DNA of 64,000 nucleotides from DUTS01 sp050951605 (GCA_050951605.1 JBMNJJ010000009.1:62001-126000), one strand, 5' to 3'. Positions 16,634-26,727 are shown, counted from the stretch's first letter. The notes: generated by a model not told the origin, from the sequence alone. Translations and numbers: made by a program.

Positions 16634-17593
16634 ATGAAAAAAATCGCTCTCTTAACTAGTGGTGGTGATGCCCCGGGGATGAATGCTGCGATTAGAGCAA
16701 TTGTCCGGACGGCTATTTATTATGGGGTTGAGGTTGTTGGGGTTAAAAGGGGATATATGGGCTTGATTGAAAAGGACTTTATTCCGTTAAATCTAGGCTC
16801 TGTTGCCGATATAATTCATCGGGGAGGCACGATACTTCTTACTGCCCGTTGTGATGAGTTTTATCAGGAAGAGGAGCGGAAAAAAGCTGTAGCCAATATG
16901 AAGAAGGAAGGTATTGAAGGAGTTATCGTGATTGGTGGTGATGGGAGTTTTCGCGGGGCTTTGGAATTAGAAAATTTAGGGATGCCTGTCATTTGTATTC
17001 CCGGTACCATTGATAATGATATTCCTTGCACAAGTGCAACGATTGGTTTTGATACTGTTATAAATACAGTAGTGGATGCAATTAATAAAATTAGAGATAC
17101 GGCTACTTCTCATGAACGGATTTTTGTGATTGAGGTCATGGGAAGAAGGTCGGGATTTATTGCTTTAGAAGCAGGGTTAGCGGGAGGAGCGGAATCGATT
17201 ATGATTCCGGAACTTCCTCTTAAAACCGAGGATATTATCAGAAATATTAAAAGGGGTCTGCGGAGAGGGAAAAAGCATAGTATTATTATCATTGCTGAAG
17301 GGGCAGCCGATGCGACGAAAGTGACGAAAGAAATTATGGAGAAAACCGGTTTAGAAACACGCTTATCGATTTTAGGTTACATTCAACGCGGCGGAACACC
17401 TAGTGCTCAGGATCGCTTGTTGGCCGGAAGAATGGGTGCAGAAGCAGTGAATTTGCTTTTACGGGGAGAACGGAAAAAGATGTTGGGGTTAGATGGAGAC
17501 AAGATTAGAAATTTTGATATTGATTGGGCGATTAATCAGTCTAAGACGGTTAGTTTAGAAGACCTACGTCTTGCTGGTATGCTTTCTATTTAA
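16634..17593 (+). CDS. pfkA: 6-phosphofructokinase
   Basis: Phosphorylates fructose 6-phosphate to the 1,6-bisphosphate in glycolysis. 319 residues, the standard bacterial length. The nucleotide loop TSGGDAPGMNAAIRAIVR, GGDGSFRGA, the catalytic GTIDNDIPCT and the substrate motif MGRRSGFIALEAGLAGGAE are all intact. GGDGS is that of ATP-using enzymes. GAGGAGGTAG precedes the ATG. Probably co-transcribed with thyX upstream and nadE downstream. Confidence 0.96.
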   Translation: MKKIALLTSGGDAPGMNAAIRAIVRTAIYYGVEVVGVKRGYMGLIEKDFIPLNLGSVADIIHRGGTILLTARCDEFYQEEERKKAVANMKKEGIEGVIVIGGDGSFRGALELENLGMPVICIPGTIDNDIPCTSATIGFDTVINTVVDAINKIRDTATSHERIFVIEVMGRRSGFIALEAGLAGGAESIMIPELPLKTEDIIRNIKRGLRRGKKHSIIIIAEGAADATKVTKEIMEKTGLETRLSILGYIQRGGTPSAQDRLLAGRMGAEAVNLLLRGERKKMLGLDGDKIRNFDIDWAINQSKTVSLEDLRLAGMLSI

Positions 17594-17641
17594 TTTGATA
17601 TTCACAATCCGGAATTATAATTAGGGAGGATAAGTGGCACA

Positions 17642-19264
17642 ATGATAATTACCATAGCACAATTAAATCCTGTTGTCGGGGCGATAGAAAAAAACTTAGA
17701 AGTGATGAAGAAAATTTTGCAGGAACAGAATCGAAAGGGGTCAGAACTACTTGTTTTCCCGGAACTTTTTTTAGTAGGTTATCCTCCTTTGGCTCTTTTA
17801 AAGAAGGCTTGGTTTATTCAAAAAGCGCAAGAAGCGGTAGAGGAGTTGCGTGCTTTTTCGCAGAGTTTTCCTCAAACAGGTTTGTTATTCGGTGCTCCGC
17901 GTATAGTAAAAAAGGTGCAAGGAGAAAGCTTATCTAATTCTGCTGTACTAATTTGTGGTGGAAAGATTCTTTTCGAACAGGCAAAAACTGTTCTTCCCTG
18001 TTATGACCTCTTTGATGAGAAACGGTATTTTACACCAGCTACAAAAATGGAGACAGTGAATTTTCATGGTGAAAAATTAGGTATCTTGCTTGGCGAAGAT
18101 GCATGGTTAGAGACGACTTCAGGAGACCTTGTAGAAAAATTAAAAAGAAAAGGGGCGACGCTATTAATTAATCTGGCGGCCTTTCCTTTTTATAGAGGCT
18201 CGGAGAAAATTATTTATAGTACATTTAGGGAACATGCTCAGAAGCACAAGCTTCCATTAGTTTATGTGAATCAAGTAGGGGCAAATGATGAACTTGTTTT
18301 TGCCGGAAAGAGTTTTTGCTTGGAGCGTGAGGGACAGCCACTCGCTGTTTTGGCACCCTTTCAAGAACAGGTTTTAACACTTAATACACAAGAACAAGGT
18401 CCTCTAGAAAAATATTGCTTACAGGAGGAAGTAGAGTCTGTATACGAGGCTTTGGTGTTAGGAATTAAGGATTATTTTCAAAAGACTGGTTTTCAAAAGG
18501 CCCTGATTGGTCTTTCCGGAGGGATTGATTCGGCTTTAGTTTGTGCGCTCGCTGTAGCTGCTTTAGGTAAAGAAAACGTTGTAGGAATTTCGTTACCTTC
18601 ACCTTTTTCTTCTCCGGGTAGTGTGGAGGACTCTCGTCAGTTAGCACAAAACTTGGGCATTAATTTTAAAGTTATTTCTATTTCCGGGATTTATGAAAAA
18701 TATTTAGAGACACTACAAGAGTACTTTGTGGATAGACCTAACGACCTTACTGAAGAAAATATACAGGCTCGTATTCGTGGTAATCTTTTAATGGCTTTTG
18801 CTAATAAATTTGGTTATCTTCTACTTACTACCGGCAATAAGAGTGAGCTGGCGGTAGGCTATTGTACTTTGTATGGTGATATGAGTGGAGGGCTGGGTGT
18901 AATTTCTGATGTGCCGAAAACAATGGTCTATCAATTGTCTCATTATCTTAATCGGGAGAAGGAAATTATTCCTGTAAGTACGATCGAAAAGGCACCTTCA
19001 GCGGAATTAAGACCTGAACAAAAGGATGAAGATACTTTGCCTCCTTATGAAATTTTAGACCAGTTATTGTTTCTTTATCTCGAGGGGGATTATTCCTCGG
19101 AAGAATTGATACAGGAAGGTTTTGCAGTGGAAACAGTAGAGTGGGTAGTAAAAACTGTAGCGAGAAATGAATACAAAAGGAGACAGACCGTACCGGGGCT
19201 TAAGGTTAATACTAAGCCTGAGGCGATGGAGCCAAGAATGCCACTTACTGCACAATATTATTAA
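17642..19264 (+). CDS. nadE: NAD synthetase with glutaminase-like domain lacking the nucleophile
   Basis: 540 residues. The N-terminal nitrilase/glutaminase domain has Glu41 in LLVFPELF and the lysine in KTVLPCYDLFDE, but the catalytic cysteine motif, usually CEDxW, reads LGEDAW with Gly151 (codon GGC at 18092-18094). The C-terminal synthetase domain is complete with SGGIDSALVCALA, TTGNKSELAVGY and EKAPSAELRPEQKDEDTLPPYE. The enzyme makes NAD from nicotinate-adenine dinucleotide. As read it could use ammonia but not glutamine. A single-base error in a Cys codon (TGC to GGC) would explain it equally well. Confidence 0.92.
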   Translation: MIITIAQLNPVVGAIEKNLEVMKKILQEQNRKGSELLVFPELFLVGYPPLALLKKAWFIQKAQEAVEELRAFSQSFPQTGLLFGAPRIVKKVQGESLSNSAVLICGGKILFEQAKTVLPCYDLFDEKRYFTPATKMETVNFHGEKLGILLGEDAWLETTSGDLVEKLKRKGATLLINLAAFPFYRGSEKIIYSTFREHAQKHKLPLVYVNQVGANDELVFAGKSFCLEREGQPLAVLAPFQEQVLTLNTQEQGPLEKYCLQEEVESVYEALVLGIKDYFQKTGFQKALIGLSGGIDSALVCALAVAALGKENVVGISLPSPFSSPGSVEDSRQLAQNLGINFKVISISGIYEKYLETLQEYFVDRPNDLTEENIQARIRGNLLMAFANKFGYLLLTTGNKSELAVGYCTLYGDMSGGLGVISDVPKTMVYQLSHYLNREKEIIPVSTIEKAPSAELRPEQKDEDTLPPYEILDQLLFLYLEGDYSSEELIQEGFAVETVEWVVKTVARNEYKRRQTVPGLKVNTKPEAMEPRMPLTAQYY

Positions 19265-19295
19265 TGGGAAGATCTAATTAAGAGCTGGTGAATAA

Positions 19296-19571
19296 ATGGA
19301 AAAAAACATTAAAGACCTTGGTATTATTATACTTGGTTGGGTTTTCGTTTTTCTAGGGATAATCGGACTTTTTTTGCCGGTATTGCAAGGAATTTTGTTT
19401 TTGTTAATTGGTTTATATGTTCTTTCTAAAAGGTCTGTTTTAGCACGAAAACTTTTAGTTGAAGTTAAACAAAGAATCCCTCGCCTTTCCGGAAAACTGG
19501 AGCTTGCTCGTCGGGATGGGGAAAAAATTATAAAAAGCATAAAAAAAAGACTTTGCAGACCTCGGAAGTGA
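19296..19571 (+). CDS. PGPGW-type small membrane protein
   Basis: 91 residues with two closely spaced membrane helices (about 8-28 and 32-50) around FLPVLQGILFLLIGLYVLSKRS and a basic C-terminal tail ending in KKRLCRPRK. This matches the PGPGW (putative transmembrane) family, whose role is unknown. It lies 32 bases after nadE and before the UPF0182 gene. Confidence 0.6.
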   Translation: MEKNIKDLGIIILGWVFVFLGIIGLFLPVLQGILFLLIGLYVLSKRSVLARKLLVEVKQRIPRLSGKLELARRDGEKIIKSIKKRLCRPRK

Positions 19572-19662
19572 CAGAGGTTATTTCGTTCTGTTGATATAAT
19601 TTTATGATATACTAGTATTGTCTTCTGTTTTTAAAGAAATAGAGGGAGGAGAGGTGAAGGAC

Positions 19663-22385
19663 GTGGCTGATGTTTATGAATTTTCATCTGAGGAGGACAC
19701 AAAGTCTGGACATTTTCGGCTTTCTCGGAAATGGTTAATTGTTTTACTGTTATTGCTTTTTTATATACTGATTCGTTTTTTGGTATTTTTTAAACTAGAT
19801 TGGACTTGGTTTAATGTATTAGGTTATGTTACGGTTTTTTGGCGTACCTTTTCAGGAAAAATTTTGTTGGGAACAATTATTTTTGTTGTTACTTTCTTCT
19901 TAAGTTATTTAAATATCTTTTTTGTTTTTAGAATAGCGAAGAAACCTTTACGTCCTTTGCTCTCTCTAGTTCTTGCTTTTTTTGTAGCTTTTTTAGTGAC
20001 CAGTAATGGAAGTCAGTTTTGGTTACAAGTTTTACAATCTTTGCACGCTGAACCGTTTGGAGTGGTTGATCCTCAGTTTAATTTAGATATTGGCTTTTAT
20101 GTTTTTCGGCTTCCTGTTCTTTGGCTTGTTTATCGCTTGGTTAATCTTTTACTCTTGTTTAATGTTTGCATAGCGATACCTTTATATTTGTTTCTTTTAT
20201 CCGGCAAGATTGAGATTTCAACTCAATATATGACTAAACGTATTTTTACACAGGAAGAGCGTAAAGCCATTACTCATATTGGTTTTTTATTGGGTCTTAT
20301 TTTTGTGGTGCAGGCTTGGCGCTATAAGCTATTATCATATGAATTGCTTTTTTCGCAGGAAGGTTCCGTTATAGGTGCAGGTGCGGCTGAACTTGGAGCA
20401 AAGTTACCCGGTTATTATGTGATGATTTTTCTTTCTTTAGCTTTAGGAATTTTTGTTTTTTTCTTTCTGCCTAAAAACATTAAAAAAGTTCTTTTTTCTG
20501 TAGCCGCTTATTTTATTGCTGCAGCTTTGATTACAGGCTTTTTTCCGGGAGTATATCAAAAGTTCATTGTGGATCCTGATGAATTAAGACAGGAATTGCC
20601 TTATCTTGAGCGGAATATTGCTTTTACGCGTCAAGCCTATGGTTTAGAAAATTTAACGACAGAGGAATATCCGGTTACGGAGTTAACAAGTGCGGAAATT
20701 AATAAAAATCGCGATATTATTGATAATATTCGGCTTCTCGACCATAGAGCGACCAGAAGTACTTATGGCCAGCAACAGGAAATTCGGCTTTATTATGACT
20801 TTATTGATGTAGATGTAGATCGTTATCTGATTAATGGCAAACCTACACAAGTCTTACTTGCGGCTCGTGAGCTTAATAGAAAGGTTTTACCTGATCGGGC
20901 GAAGACGTTTAATAACCTGATGTTTAAATATACGCACGGTTTTGGTTTAGTGATGAGTCCGGCGAATGCGGTAAGTGAAACAGGGCTCCCTCAGTATTTA
21001 ATTCAAGATATACCTCCCGCAGTCAGCACTCGGATCCAATTAAGCAACCGCGGATTTATTTTGGGGAGGCCGTACAGGATAATGTGATTGTCAAGACCGG
21101 TTTAAAAGAGTTTGATTATCCTTTGGGTGATGATAATCAAGAGTATGTCTATGAAGGGGAAAAAGGCATCCCGATGACTTTTTTCAATAAAATATTGCTG
21201 ACTTTACGTGACCTACAGTTCAGGTATTTGTTATCTGATTATATTACACCGGAGAGTCAGTATTTGGAAACACGTAATATTATGGATCGTGTCAAAAGAA
21301 TAGCTCCTTTCCTTTTATATGACCAAGACCCTTATTTGGTTTTAGGTGAGGATGGGCATCTTTATTATTTGTTGGATGCCTATACGGTTACAGATAAGTA
21401 TCCTTATTCGCAAGCAGTAGGGGAAGCGGGCAGTTTTAACTATATGCGTAATAGTGTTAAAATTGTTATCAATGCTTATTCGGGGGAAGTTGATTTTTAT
21501 GTTTTTGACCAAGAGGACCCGATAATTAAAGTGTATAGTAAGATTTACCCTACTTTATTTAAGAGTAGTGCAGATTTCCCGCAAGATTTACGGGCACATA
21601 TTCGTTATCCGGAAGATTTCTTTACGATACAATCATTGATGATTAGAGACTATCATATGATGAATCCAACAGTCTTTTTTACCCGTGAAGATAGATGGGA
21701 ATTTGGGCGGGAGGTATATTGGGGCGAACTACAGGTACAGGAACCTTTTTACAGTATTATTCGCCTTCCCGGTGAAGAAAAAGAGGAATTTATTTTAATG
21801 CGGGTCTTTTCCCCGGCTCGCAAGCAAAATATGATTGCTTGGTTAGCGGCACGTTCCGATGGTGACAATTATGGGAAACTACTTTTATATAAATTTCCTA
21901 AAGGTGTACAGATACCGGGGACAGCACAAGTAGAGTCGTTAATTGATCAAGACCCGGAGATTTCTAGTCAGTTGACCCTCTGGGGACAAGGTGGCAGTAG
22001 GGTTTTGCGGGGAAACTTATTAGTATATCCCATTGCCGGTTCGCTTCTTTATGTTGAGCCATTATATATTGAAGCAGAACAAAACAAATATCCTCAGTTA
22101 AAGAAAGTTTTTGTTTATTATAAGGATACTATTGTGATGGAGGATACTTTAGAGCAAGCTTTGCTAAGTATTTTTGGAGGTGATGTAGGTAAAGATACTC
22201 TTCCTTTTACAGGAAAGGGTACAGAGACAGAAGATACTATTGGTGATGAGGATAATTTCCGGCAGCTATTTATGCGTTTAGCAGAATTATACAAAGAAGG
22301 ACAGGAAAGAATAAAAGCCGGCGATTGGGCCGGTTATGGTCAGATTCAGAAGGAAATAGATAGTTTGATTCGTGAAGAAGAATAA
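19663..22385 (+). CDS. UPF0182 family membrane protein (frameshifted near 21055)
   Basis: About 907 residues if one T is added to the TTT at 21055-21057; the join then reads NRGFYFGEAVQDNVIVKTG. The first ~300 residues contain about seven membrane helices, the rest is a large extracytoplasmic domain with MRNSVKIVINAYSGEVDFYV and ending in an acidic tail. UPF0182 is widespread in Firmicutes, Cyanobacteria and Actinobacteria, role unknown. The start is probably GTG 19663 or 19654, after GGGAGGAG; the in-frame TTG at 19618 lacks a ribosome site. The ATT at 21084 inside the break is not a real start of a second gene. Confidence 0.85.
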
Positions 22386-22424
22386 AGGAGACAGAGAGTT
22401 TCAGACAAATAATGGGGGATTTTA

Positions 22425-23195
22425 ATGCAAGATTATCATACACACACATATCGTTGTAAACATGCTCAAGGTGATGTAGAAGATTATGCGGAGTATGCGT
22501 TACAGCAAGGTTTTGAAGTTTTAGGGGTATCGGATCATACAGCCTTACCTGATAATTGGTGTTTGGGAATAAGGATGGCGATAAGTGAATTACCTGATTA
22601 TGTACAGGCTATAGAAAAAGCTCAAAGAAAATACTCGGAATTGACTATTTTAAAGGGTATGGAATGTGAATATCAAAAGAAATATCATAATTTTTTTCAG
22701 GATGAGCTTTTAGGTAGATGGGAATTTGATTATTTAGCTTTAGGACAACATCTTTTTTATTGTGAGGGTGAATTAATATCTTTTTGGCAAGATATTAAAG
22801 GGGTTAAAGAACTCAAAGTGTACACAGAAGAACTTGTTCAAGGTATGGAGTCCGGTCTTTTTGCTTATATTGCTCATCCCGATGCGTTTGGTAGTTTTTA
22901 TCGGTATTGGGATGAAGAAACGATAGCTTGTTCACGCTATATTCTAGAGGCGGCAGAAGCATATTGTATCCCTTTAGAAATTAACGGAAACGGTTTTCGT
23001 AAAGGGAAAATACAGACTTCTCAAGGAGAGCGTTTTCGTTATCCGTTAGAACAATTTTGGGAAATGGCTTCTGACTATGAGGTTCAGGTATTAATTAATT
23101 CCGATGCTCATCAGCCGGAACAACTTGGCACTTATTTTCAAGAAGGGCAAAAATTAGTAGAGAGATATAATTTACATTTAATCGATAGCTTATAA
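22425..23195 (+). CDS. PHP-domain histidinol-phosphatase-like protein
   Basis: 256 residues, one PHP domain. Metal-ligand motifs are DYHTHTYRCKHAQGD at the N-terminus, SDHT near 37, GMECEY near 79, GQH, AHPD near 150 and NSDAHQPEQ near 225. These fit HisJ/HisK-type histidinol-phosphate phosphatases and other PHP phosphoesterases. There are no his genes nearby, so a different phosphate ester is possible. Confidence 0.72.
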   Translation: MQDYHTHTYRCKHAQGDVEDYAEYALQQGFEVLGVSDHTALPDNWCLGIRMAISELPDYVQAIEKAQRKYSELTILKGMECEYQKKYHNFFQDELLGRWEFDYLALGQHLFYCEGELISFWQDIKGVKELKVYTEELVQGMESGLFAYIAHPDAFGSFYRYWDEETIACSRYILEAAEAYCIPLEINGNGFRKGKIQTSQGERFRYPLEQFWEMASDYEVQVLINSDAHQPEQLGTYFQEGQKLVERYNLHLIDSL

Positions 23196-23242
23196 GTGTA
23201 TGTTTTGATAGAATAATTATATTATACAGTAGAGAAAGCGGT

Positions 23243-23770
23243 GTGATGATGAGTATAAATAAACAGGAAATTAAAGAATGGGTTATTACTATTTTAACAG
23301 CAATAGTTTTAGTAATTATTATTAGAGCTTTTGTCCTTGATAGTAGAGTAGTTCCTACTCCTTCCATGGTACCAACAATACAGCCTTGGGACAGGCTTTT
23401 TGTGGAGAAGATAACACATCGTTTTAAAGGTTTAGAGAGAGGTGAAGTAATTGTTTTCGCTCCTCCGGAACAGTCACGCTTGAAAGATGACTTAATTAAA
23501 CGACTTATTGGTTTGCCTGGTGATACTGTAGAAATTAAGGCAGGTAAAGTTTATGTTAATAGTGAACCCTTAATGGAACCATATCTTGCGGAACCTATTC
23601 AATATGAATATCCTTTAATTACGGTTCCGGAAGGAAAAATGTTTGTTCTAGGTGATAATCGTAATCGCTCTTATGATTCACATGAGTGGGGATTTGCTGA
23701 TTTAGAGAGTGTTAAGGGTAAGGCACTTTTTACGTATTGGCCATTTGATAGAATGAAATATTGGAAATAG
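23243..23770 (+). CDS. lepB: Signal peptidase I
   Basis: 175 residues. One N-terminal membrane helix (about 12-30), the catalytic Ser41 in TPSMVPTI, Lys86 in LIKRLIGLPGD and the downstream motif LGDNRNRSYDSHEWG. It cleaves signal peptides at the outer face of the membrane. GTG 23243 is followed by two ATG codons (23246 and 23249), any of which could be the start. A small membrane protein follows. Confidence 0.93.
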   Translation: MMMSINKQEIKEWVITILTAIVLVIIIRAFVLDSRVVPTPSMVPTIQPWDRLFVEKITHRFKGLERGEVIVFAPPEQSRLKDDLIKRLIGLPGDTVEIKAGKVYVNSEPLMEPYLAEPIQYEYPLITVPEGKMFVLGDNRNRSYDSHEWGFADLESVKGKALFTYWPFDRMKYWK

Positions 23771-23802
23771 GTTTAAGCTATAAAAGATTTTTTGAGAGGT
23801 GT

Positions 23803-23925
23803 ATGAGCATGAAAAAAGCGAAGAAAATAAAAAGTATCTTGTTATATTTTGTTTTATTAGTAGTGATTTTATTGGGGATAGCTTTTGTCACGACGATGTT
23901 ATTAAAATGGTATTATAAGTTTTAA
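23803..23925 (+). CDS. 40-residue single-helix membrane protein
   Basis: Short ORF with TTTTTTGAGAGGTGT upstream of the ATG at 23803 (a second ATG is at 23809). Basic N-terminus KKAKKIKS, then one hydrophobic helix of about 20 residues and the end KWYYKF. It is placed after lepB and before a strong terminator, so it is likely co-transcribed. Function unknown. Confidence 0.55.
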   Translation: MSMKKAKKIKSILLYFVLLVVILLGIAFVTTMLLKWYYKF

Positions 23926-23927
23926 TG

Positions 23928-23970
23928 AAAAAAACCACGCCCAAAAAACTTTTTGGCACGTGGTTTTTTT
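23928..23970. terminator. Bidirectional terminator between lepB unit and chrA pair
   Basis: AAACCACG (23932-23939) pairs with CGTGGTTT (23959-23966) and inner CCAAAAA pairs with TTTTTGG. A and T tracts flank both sides, so both converging transcripts can stop here. Confidence 0.85.
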
Positions 23971-24029
23971 AACTAATTCTCACCATTTTACTTCATTAAT
24001 ATATTTATTATAACTGGAGCAAATAATTT

Positions 24030-24551
24030 TTACAACATGCAGATGAAAACGTTTAAAAGACCAAAACCTAAGAGTAGTAGGATTGGGTGAATTTTTGTAA
24101 AAGAAAAGAGGGCGAGAGCGATTAGTGTGAGGAAAAAGTTATAGGCTGTGGTGATTGTATTTAGACCTAAGTAGATTGCGGCTCCGATGATGAGAGCAAC
24201 AACAACAGGGCGCAGACCATGGAAAACCCCTTGAAAATAGGGGTTATTTTTATTTTTTAGGACGATGTTGGCTAGGGTAGTAATGAGGATAAAGGAAGGG
24301 AAAACTACACCTAGTGTGGCCAAAACCGATCCGGTAAGTCCTGCTACTTGATAACCGACATAGGTGGCAGTATTAATAGCGATAGGGCCCGGAGTTATTT
24401 CGGCAACAGCGATGATATCGGTAAATTGTTGTGCTGTAAGCCAGGCGTGATTGAAAACTATTTCTTTTTGTATCAAGGGTAGCATTGCATACCCGCCTCC
24501 GAAGCCAAAAAGACCGATCAGGAAAAATGTTTTAAAAAGGAGCCAGAGCAT
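24030..24551 (-). CDS. chrA: Chromate transporter family protein, second half-size subunit
   Basis: 173 residues, one CHR domain. Begins MLWLLFKTFFLIGLFGFGGGYAMLPL with the conserved FGGGYAMLPL and PGPIAINTATYVGY. About five to six membrane helices. It lies two bases after the partner gene. CHR half-size proteins work in pairs with opposite membrane orientation to export chromate or sulfate-like anions. The actual substrate here is unproven. Confidence 0.85.
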   Translation of the reverse strand: MLWLLFKTFFLIGLFGFGGGYAMLPLIQKEIVFNHAWLTAQQFTDIIAVAEITPGPIAINTATYVGYQVAGLTGSVLATLGVVFPSFILITTLANIVLKNKNNPYFQGVFHGLRPVVVALIIGAAIYLGLNTITTAYNFFLTLIALALFSFTKIHPILLLLGFGLLNVFICML

Positions 24552-24553
24552 TT

Positions 24554-25129
24554 TTAGGAGACCTCCTTTGAACCCTTTTTGAGCAAATGGTTATAGAGAA
24601 CTCCGGCGAGAGCACCAAAAAGGATAAGTAAAAAAGGGTGTAAATCTAGAATTAGGAGTAATCCTAAAGTGATAGTTCCCAGAGCAAGGCTGAAGAAAGA
24701 GTTTATAATTTTGCGACTTGTTTTTAATCCCACTCCTAAGATTAAAGCTACAATGGCAGGTCTAACTCCTTCAAAAAATCGGTTCAAGTAATAATGGTCA
24801 CTTTGTGTAGATAAAAAAGTTGCTAAAAATAAAATAATCATAAAGGAAGGAATTATTGTTCCTAAAAGGGCGGCGATAGCCCCGGTTAATCTGTTCATTT
24901 TATAGCCGATAAAAATAGCAGCATTAACAGCAACAGGACCGGGGGCTGACTGGGTAATCGCAAGCATATCAATAAATTCCTCCTCAGACATCCAGTTGTG
25001 ACGAGTTACTACTTCTTGTTGAATTAAAGGGATCATCGCATAGCCTCCACCAAAGACAAAAATCCCTATTTTGAAAAAAGTTCCAAATAACTTAAAATAA
25101 GAGGAGCGTTCTTGTTTAGAATTTAGCAA
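24554..25129 (-). CDS. chrA: Chromate transporter family protein, first half-size subunit
   Basis: About 191 residues from the TTG at 25129, which has AAGGAGGT six bases upstream; the ATG at 25162 lies upstream of that ribosome site. The CHR signature FVFGGGYAMIPLIQQEVV and PGPVAVNAAIFIGYKMN is complete. About six membrane helices. Paired with the downstream half-size gene. Confidence 0.83.
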   Translation of the reverse strand: MLNSKQERSSYFKLFGTFFKIGIFVFGGGYAMIPLIQQEVVTRHNWMSEEEFIDMLAITQSAPGPVAVNAAIFIGYKMNRLTGAIAALLGTIIPSFMIILFLATFLSTQSDHYYLNRFFEGVRPAIVALILGVGLKTSRKIINSFFSLALGTITLGLLLILDLHPFLLILFGALAGVLYNHLLKKGSKEVS

Positions 25130-25269
25130 TGGAGTACCTCCTTGTAGTGATGAGACAAACATAGTGTATATACCTTAGCATATTCTGGTTTTTTAGTCAT
25201 GCACTTATTTTATAATTTTAACATAGTAATAAAGGAGATAAGAGATAAGAAAAAGGTGGCGAAAAATAA

Positions 25270-25554
25270 ATGGGGGTACAGCAATTTCTTCAAGCGTTGA
25301 ATTATCTGCCACAGATTGTGGAGATGCTTAAAAAAATGAACGCGGAAGCAAAGGAGGAGTTTATTAATAAATTAGGTTTAGAAGGAGAAGAAAGAGAAAA
25401 TGCTTTAAAAATTTTAAGTCGTTTTCAAAAAGGAGAAACTTTAACGAAAGAAGAACAAAAAGCTGCTCAAGAGTTATTTTTAAAAGCCTTAGAAATGAAC
25501 GACTTAAATATAACTGATTTGTTTAAATTGCCGCTGGACAAAAAAATCACTTAA
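25270..25554 (+). CDS. Small helical protein of unknown function
   Basis: 94 residues, no cysteine and no membrane helix. Predicted mostly helical, with repeated acidic and lysine residues (KKMNAEAKEEFINKLGLEGEE and RFQKGETLTKEEQKAAQEL). First gene of a cluster of small proteins that runs to 27.4 kb. TTGCGAAAA-like spacing before ATG 25270 shows AAAGGTGGCG. I do not recognise a family. Confidence 0.45.
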   Translation: MGVQQFLQALNYLPQIVEMLKKMNAEAKEEFINKLGLEGEERENALKILSRFQKGETLTKEEQKAAQELFLKALEMNDLNITDLFKLPLDKKIT

Positions 25555-25603
25555 AAAGATTCTTGATTTTTTAATAATAAAGTTTTGAAAAGAGGTGAAT
25601 AAT

Positions 25604-26215
25604 TTGACCAGTTTGCAATTTAGGTATGATGGTTATAAAAGACCGGAACGGAGGCCGGAGGTGTGTTTTTTTCCGCCAAGGTATAATTTCCAAAATTATG
25701 GTATTTATACGTCGGTAAAAGATACAGCAAAAGAAAAAAAAGTAGTAGAAGTAGAAAACGATTCGTTAGAGCAGAAGGAGCAAGTAGAAGTAGAAAGAGA
25801 TTCTTTAAAGCTAAAGGAGCAGGTAGAAGTAGAAAAGGAAGAAAAAAAAGAAAAGGAGGAAGTGGAAAATTTCGATGTTTCACAGGTTAGTGAAATGTTG
25901 ATTAAGAATTTGACAACTACGGAGGCAAAGCTTACTGAGGTTAAAAGTCAAGTGGAATTTGCTAAAACGTTTTTTGATGATCTTATTTTTAAGTTGGAAA
26001 GTTTTCTGCAAATAGTAGATATAGTTAAAGCAAATGAAAAAAGAAGACTTAGTGAACCTCAAGCTCAGTTAGCTTCTTTAAAAACTTCTCAAGATTCTGT
26101 TGACGAATTTTTGGAGCTTTTACAAGGTCCTGTTTTTCAAAATATTTTGCGTCAGTTCTTGATTAGTGTATTAGTAAAGAAGGGTAATGTAACTAATTTT
26201 CAGGATAGAACATAG
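25604..26215 (+). CDS. Coiled-coil-rich protein of unknown function
   Basis: About 203 residues. TTG 25604 has AAAGAGGTGAATAA before it and is the likely start. The N-terminal 40 residues are aromatic and proline rich (FFPPRYNFQNYG). Residues about 45-90 carry charged tandem repeats of the type VEVE(R/K)DSLKLKEQ. The C-terminal ~60 residues (LLQGPVFQNILRQFLISVLV) resemble the C-terminus of the protein at 27024 (LKTPTFQKLARQLLTRWI), so the two are paralogous there. The role is unknown, perhaps a surface or spore-related scaffold. Confidence 0.5.
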   Translation: MTSLQFRYDGYKRPERRPEVCFFPPRYNFQNYGIYTSVKDTAKEKKVVEVENDSLEQKEQVEVERDSLKLKEQVEVEKEEKKEKEEVENFDVSQVSEMLIKNLTTTEAKLTEVKSQVEFAKTFFDDLIFKLESFLQIVDIVKANEKRRLSEPQAQLASLKTSQDSVDEFLELLQGPVFQNILRQFLISVLVKKGNVTNFQDRT

Positions 26216-26260
26216 AATAAAGAAGAATTAAGGATGAGGTGTGGAGGGAGGTAGGGTTGG

Positions 26261-26578
26261 ATGATGGATTCTTACGGCAAATATTATTTTTATAAGGGAC
26301 TTTCCGAAGAAAAGGAAAGAAGGTATCAACCTAAACAGTATAATAAAGAAAGAGACCAATTAGAAAATGGGAAAGAACGAGCCGAAAGACAACCTGATGA
26401 GATCTCCTTTTTTGGGATAAAACTTTCTTATGCAAAAGCTTTTGGGATTGCCTTTTTAATTATATTTTTACTATTGTTTTTTCCGGGAATAGGAGTATCC
26501 AGTTCAGTAGTGAAGAGCAAAATGAAAACAGAAAGTAGTGAAAAGGGCAATCTTAAGGAGGACACTAAGACTTTTTAA
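26261..26578 (+). CDS. Small single-helix membrane protein
   Basis: 105 residues. Charged N-terminal half (about 60 residues, with YYFYKGLSEEKERRYQPKQ), then a membrane helix (about 62-82) and a short polar tail. GGAGGGAGGTAGGG precedes ATG 26261. Part of the small-protein cluster. Topology suggests the N-terminus is cytoplasmic. Function unknown. Confidence 0.45.
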   Translation: MMDSYGKYYFYKGLSEEKERRYQPKQYNKERDQLENGKERAERQPDEISFFGIKLSYAKAFGIAFLIIFLLLFFPGIGVSSSVVKSKMKTESSEKGNLKEDTKTF

Positions 26579-26595
26579 CAGGAAAGGAGGTAGTT

Positions 26596-26727
26596 ATGAT
26601 GTTAGAAGAACAGACTAATGTTGATTCGTACTTTGGAGGTTTTAACTGGATTTGGATAATCTTTATTATCTTACTTATTTTTTGCATTTTCCCTTTTATT
26701 TTCCGTCCTTTTGGTCCTTGTTATTAA
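26596..26727 (+). CDS. 43-residue hydrophobic protein
   Basis: ATG 26596 follows GGAAAGGAGG closely. After about 15 polar residues (LEEQTNVDSYFGG) there is a long hydrophobic helix rich in Trp, Ile and Phe, ending in RPFGPCY. It lies between a larger membrane protein and a similar tiny gene. Not recognised, but the ribosome site and the neighbours support it. Confidence 0.5.
   Translation: MMLEEQTNVDSYFGGFNWIWIIFIILLIFCIFPFIFRPFGPCY

Noticed and set aside
25620..25883. Reverse-strand open frame rich in Leu and Phe opposite the coiled-coil gene
   Set aside because: It is the antisense of a Glu/Lys repeat region; no ribosome site and no homology.
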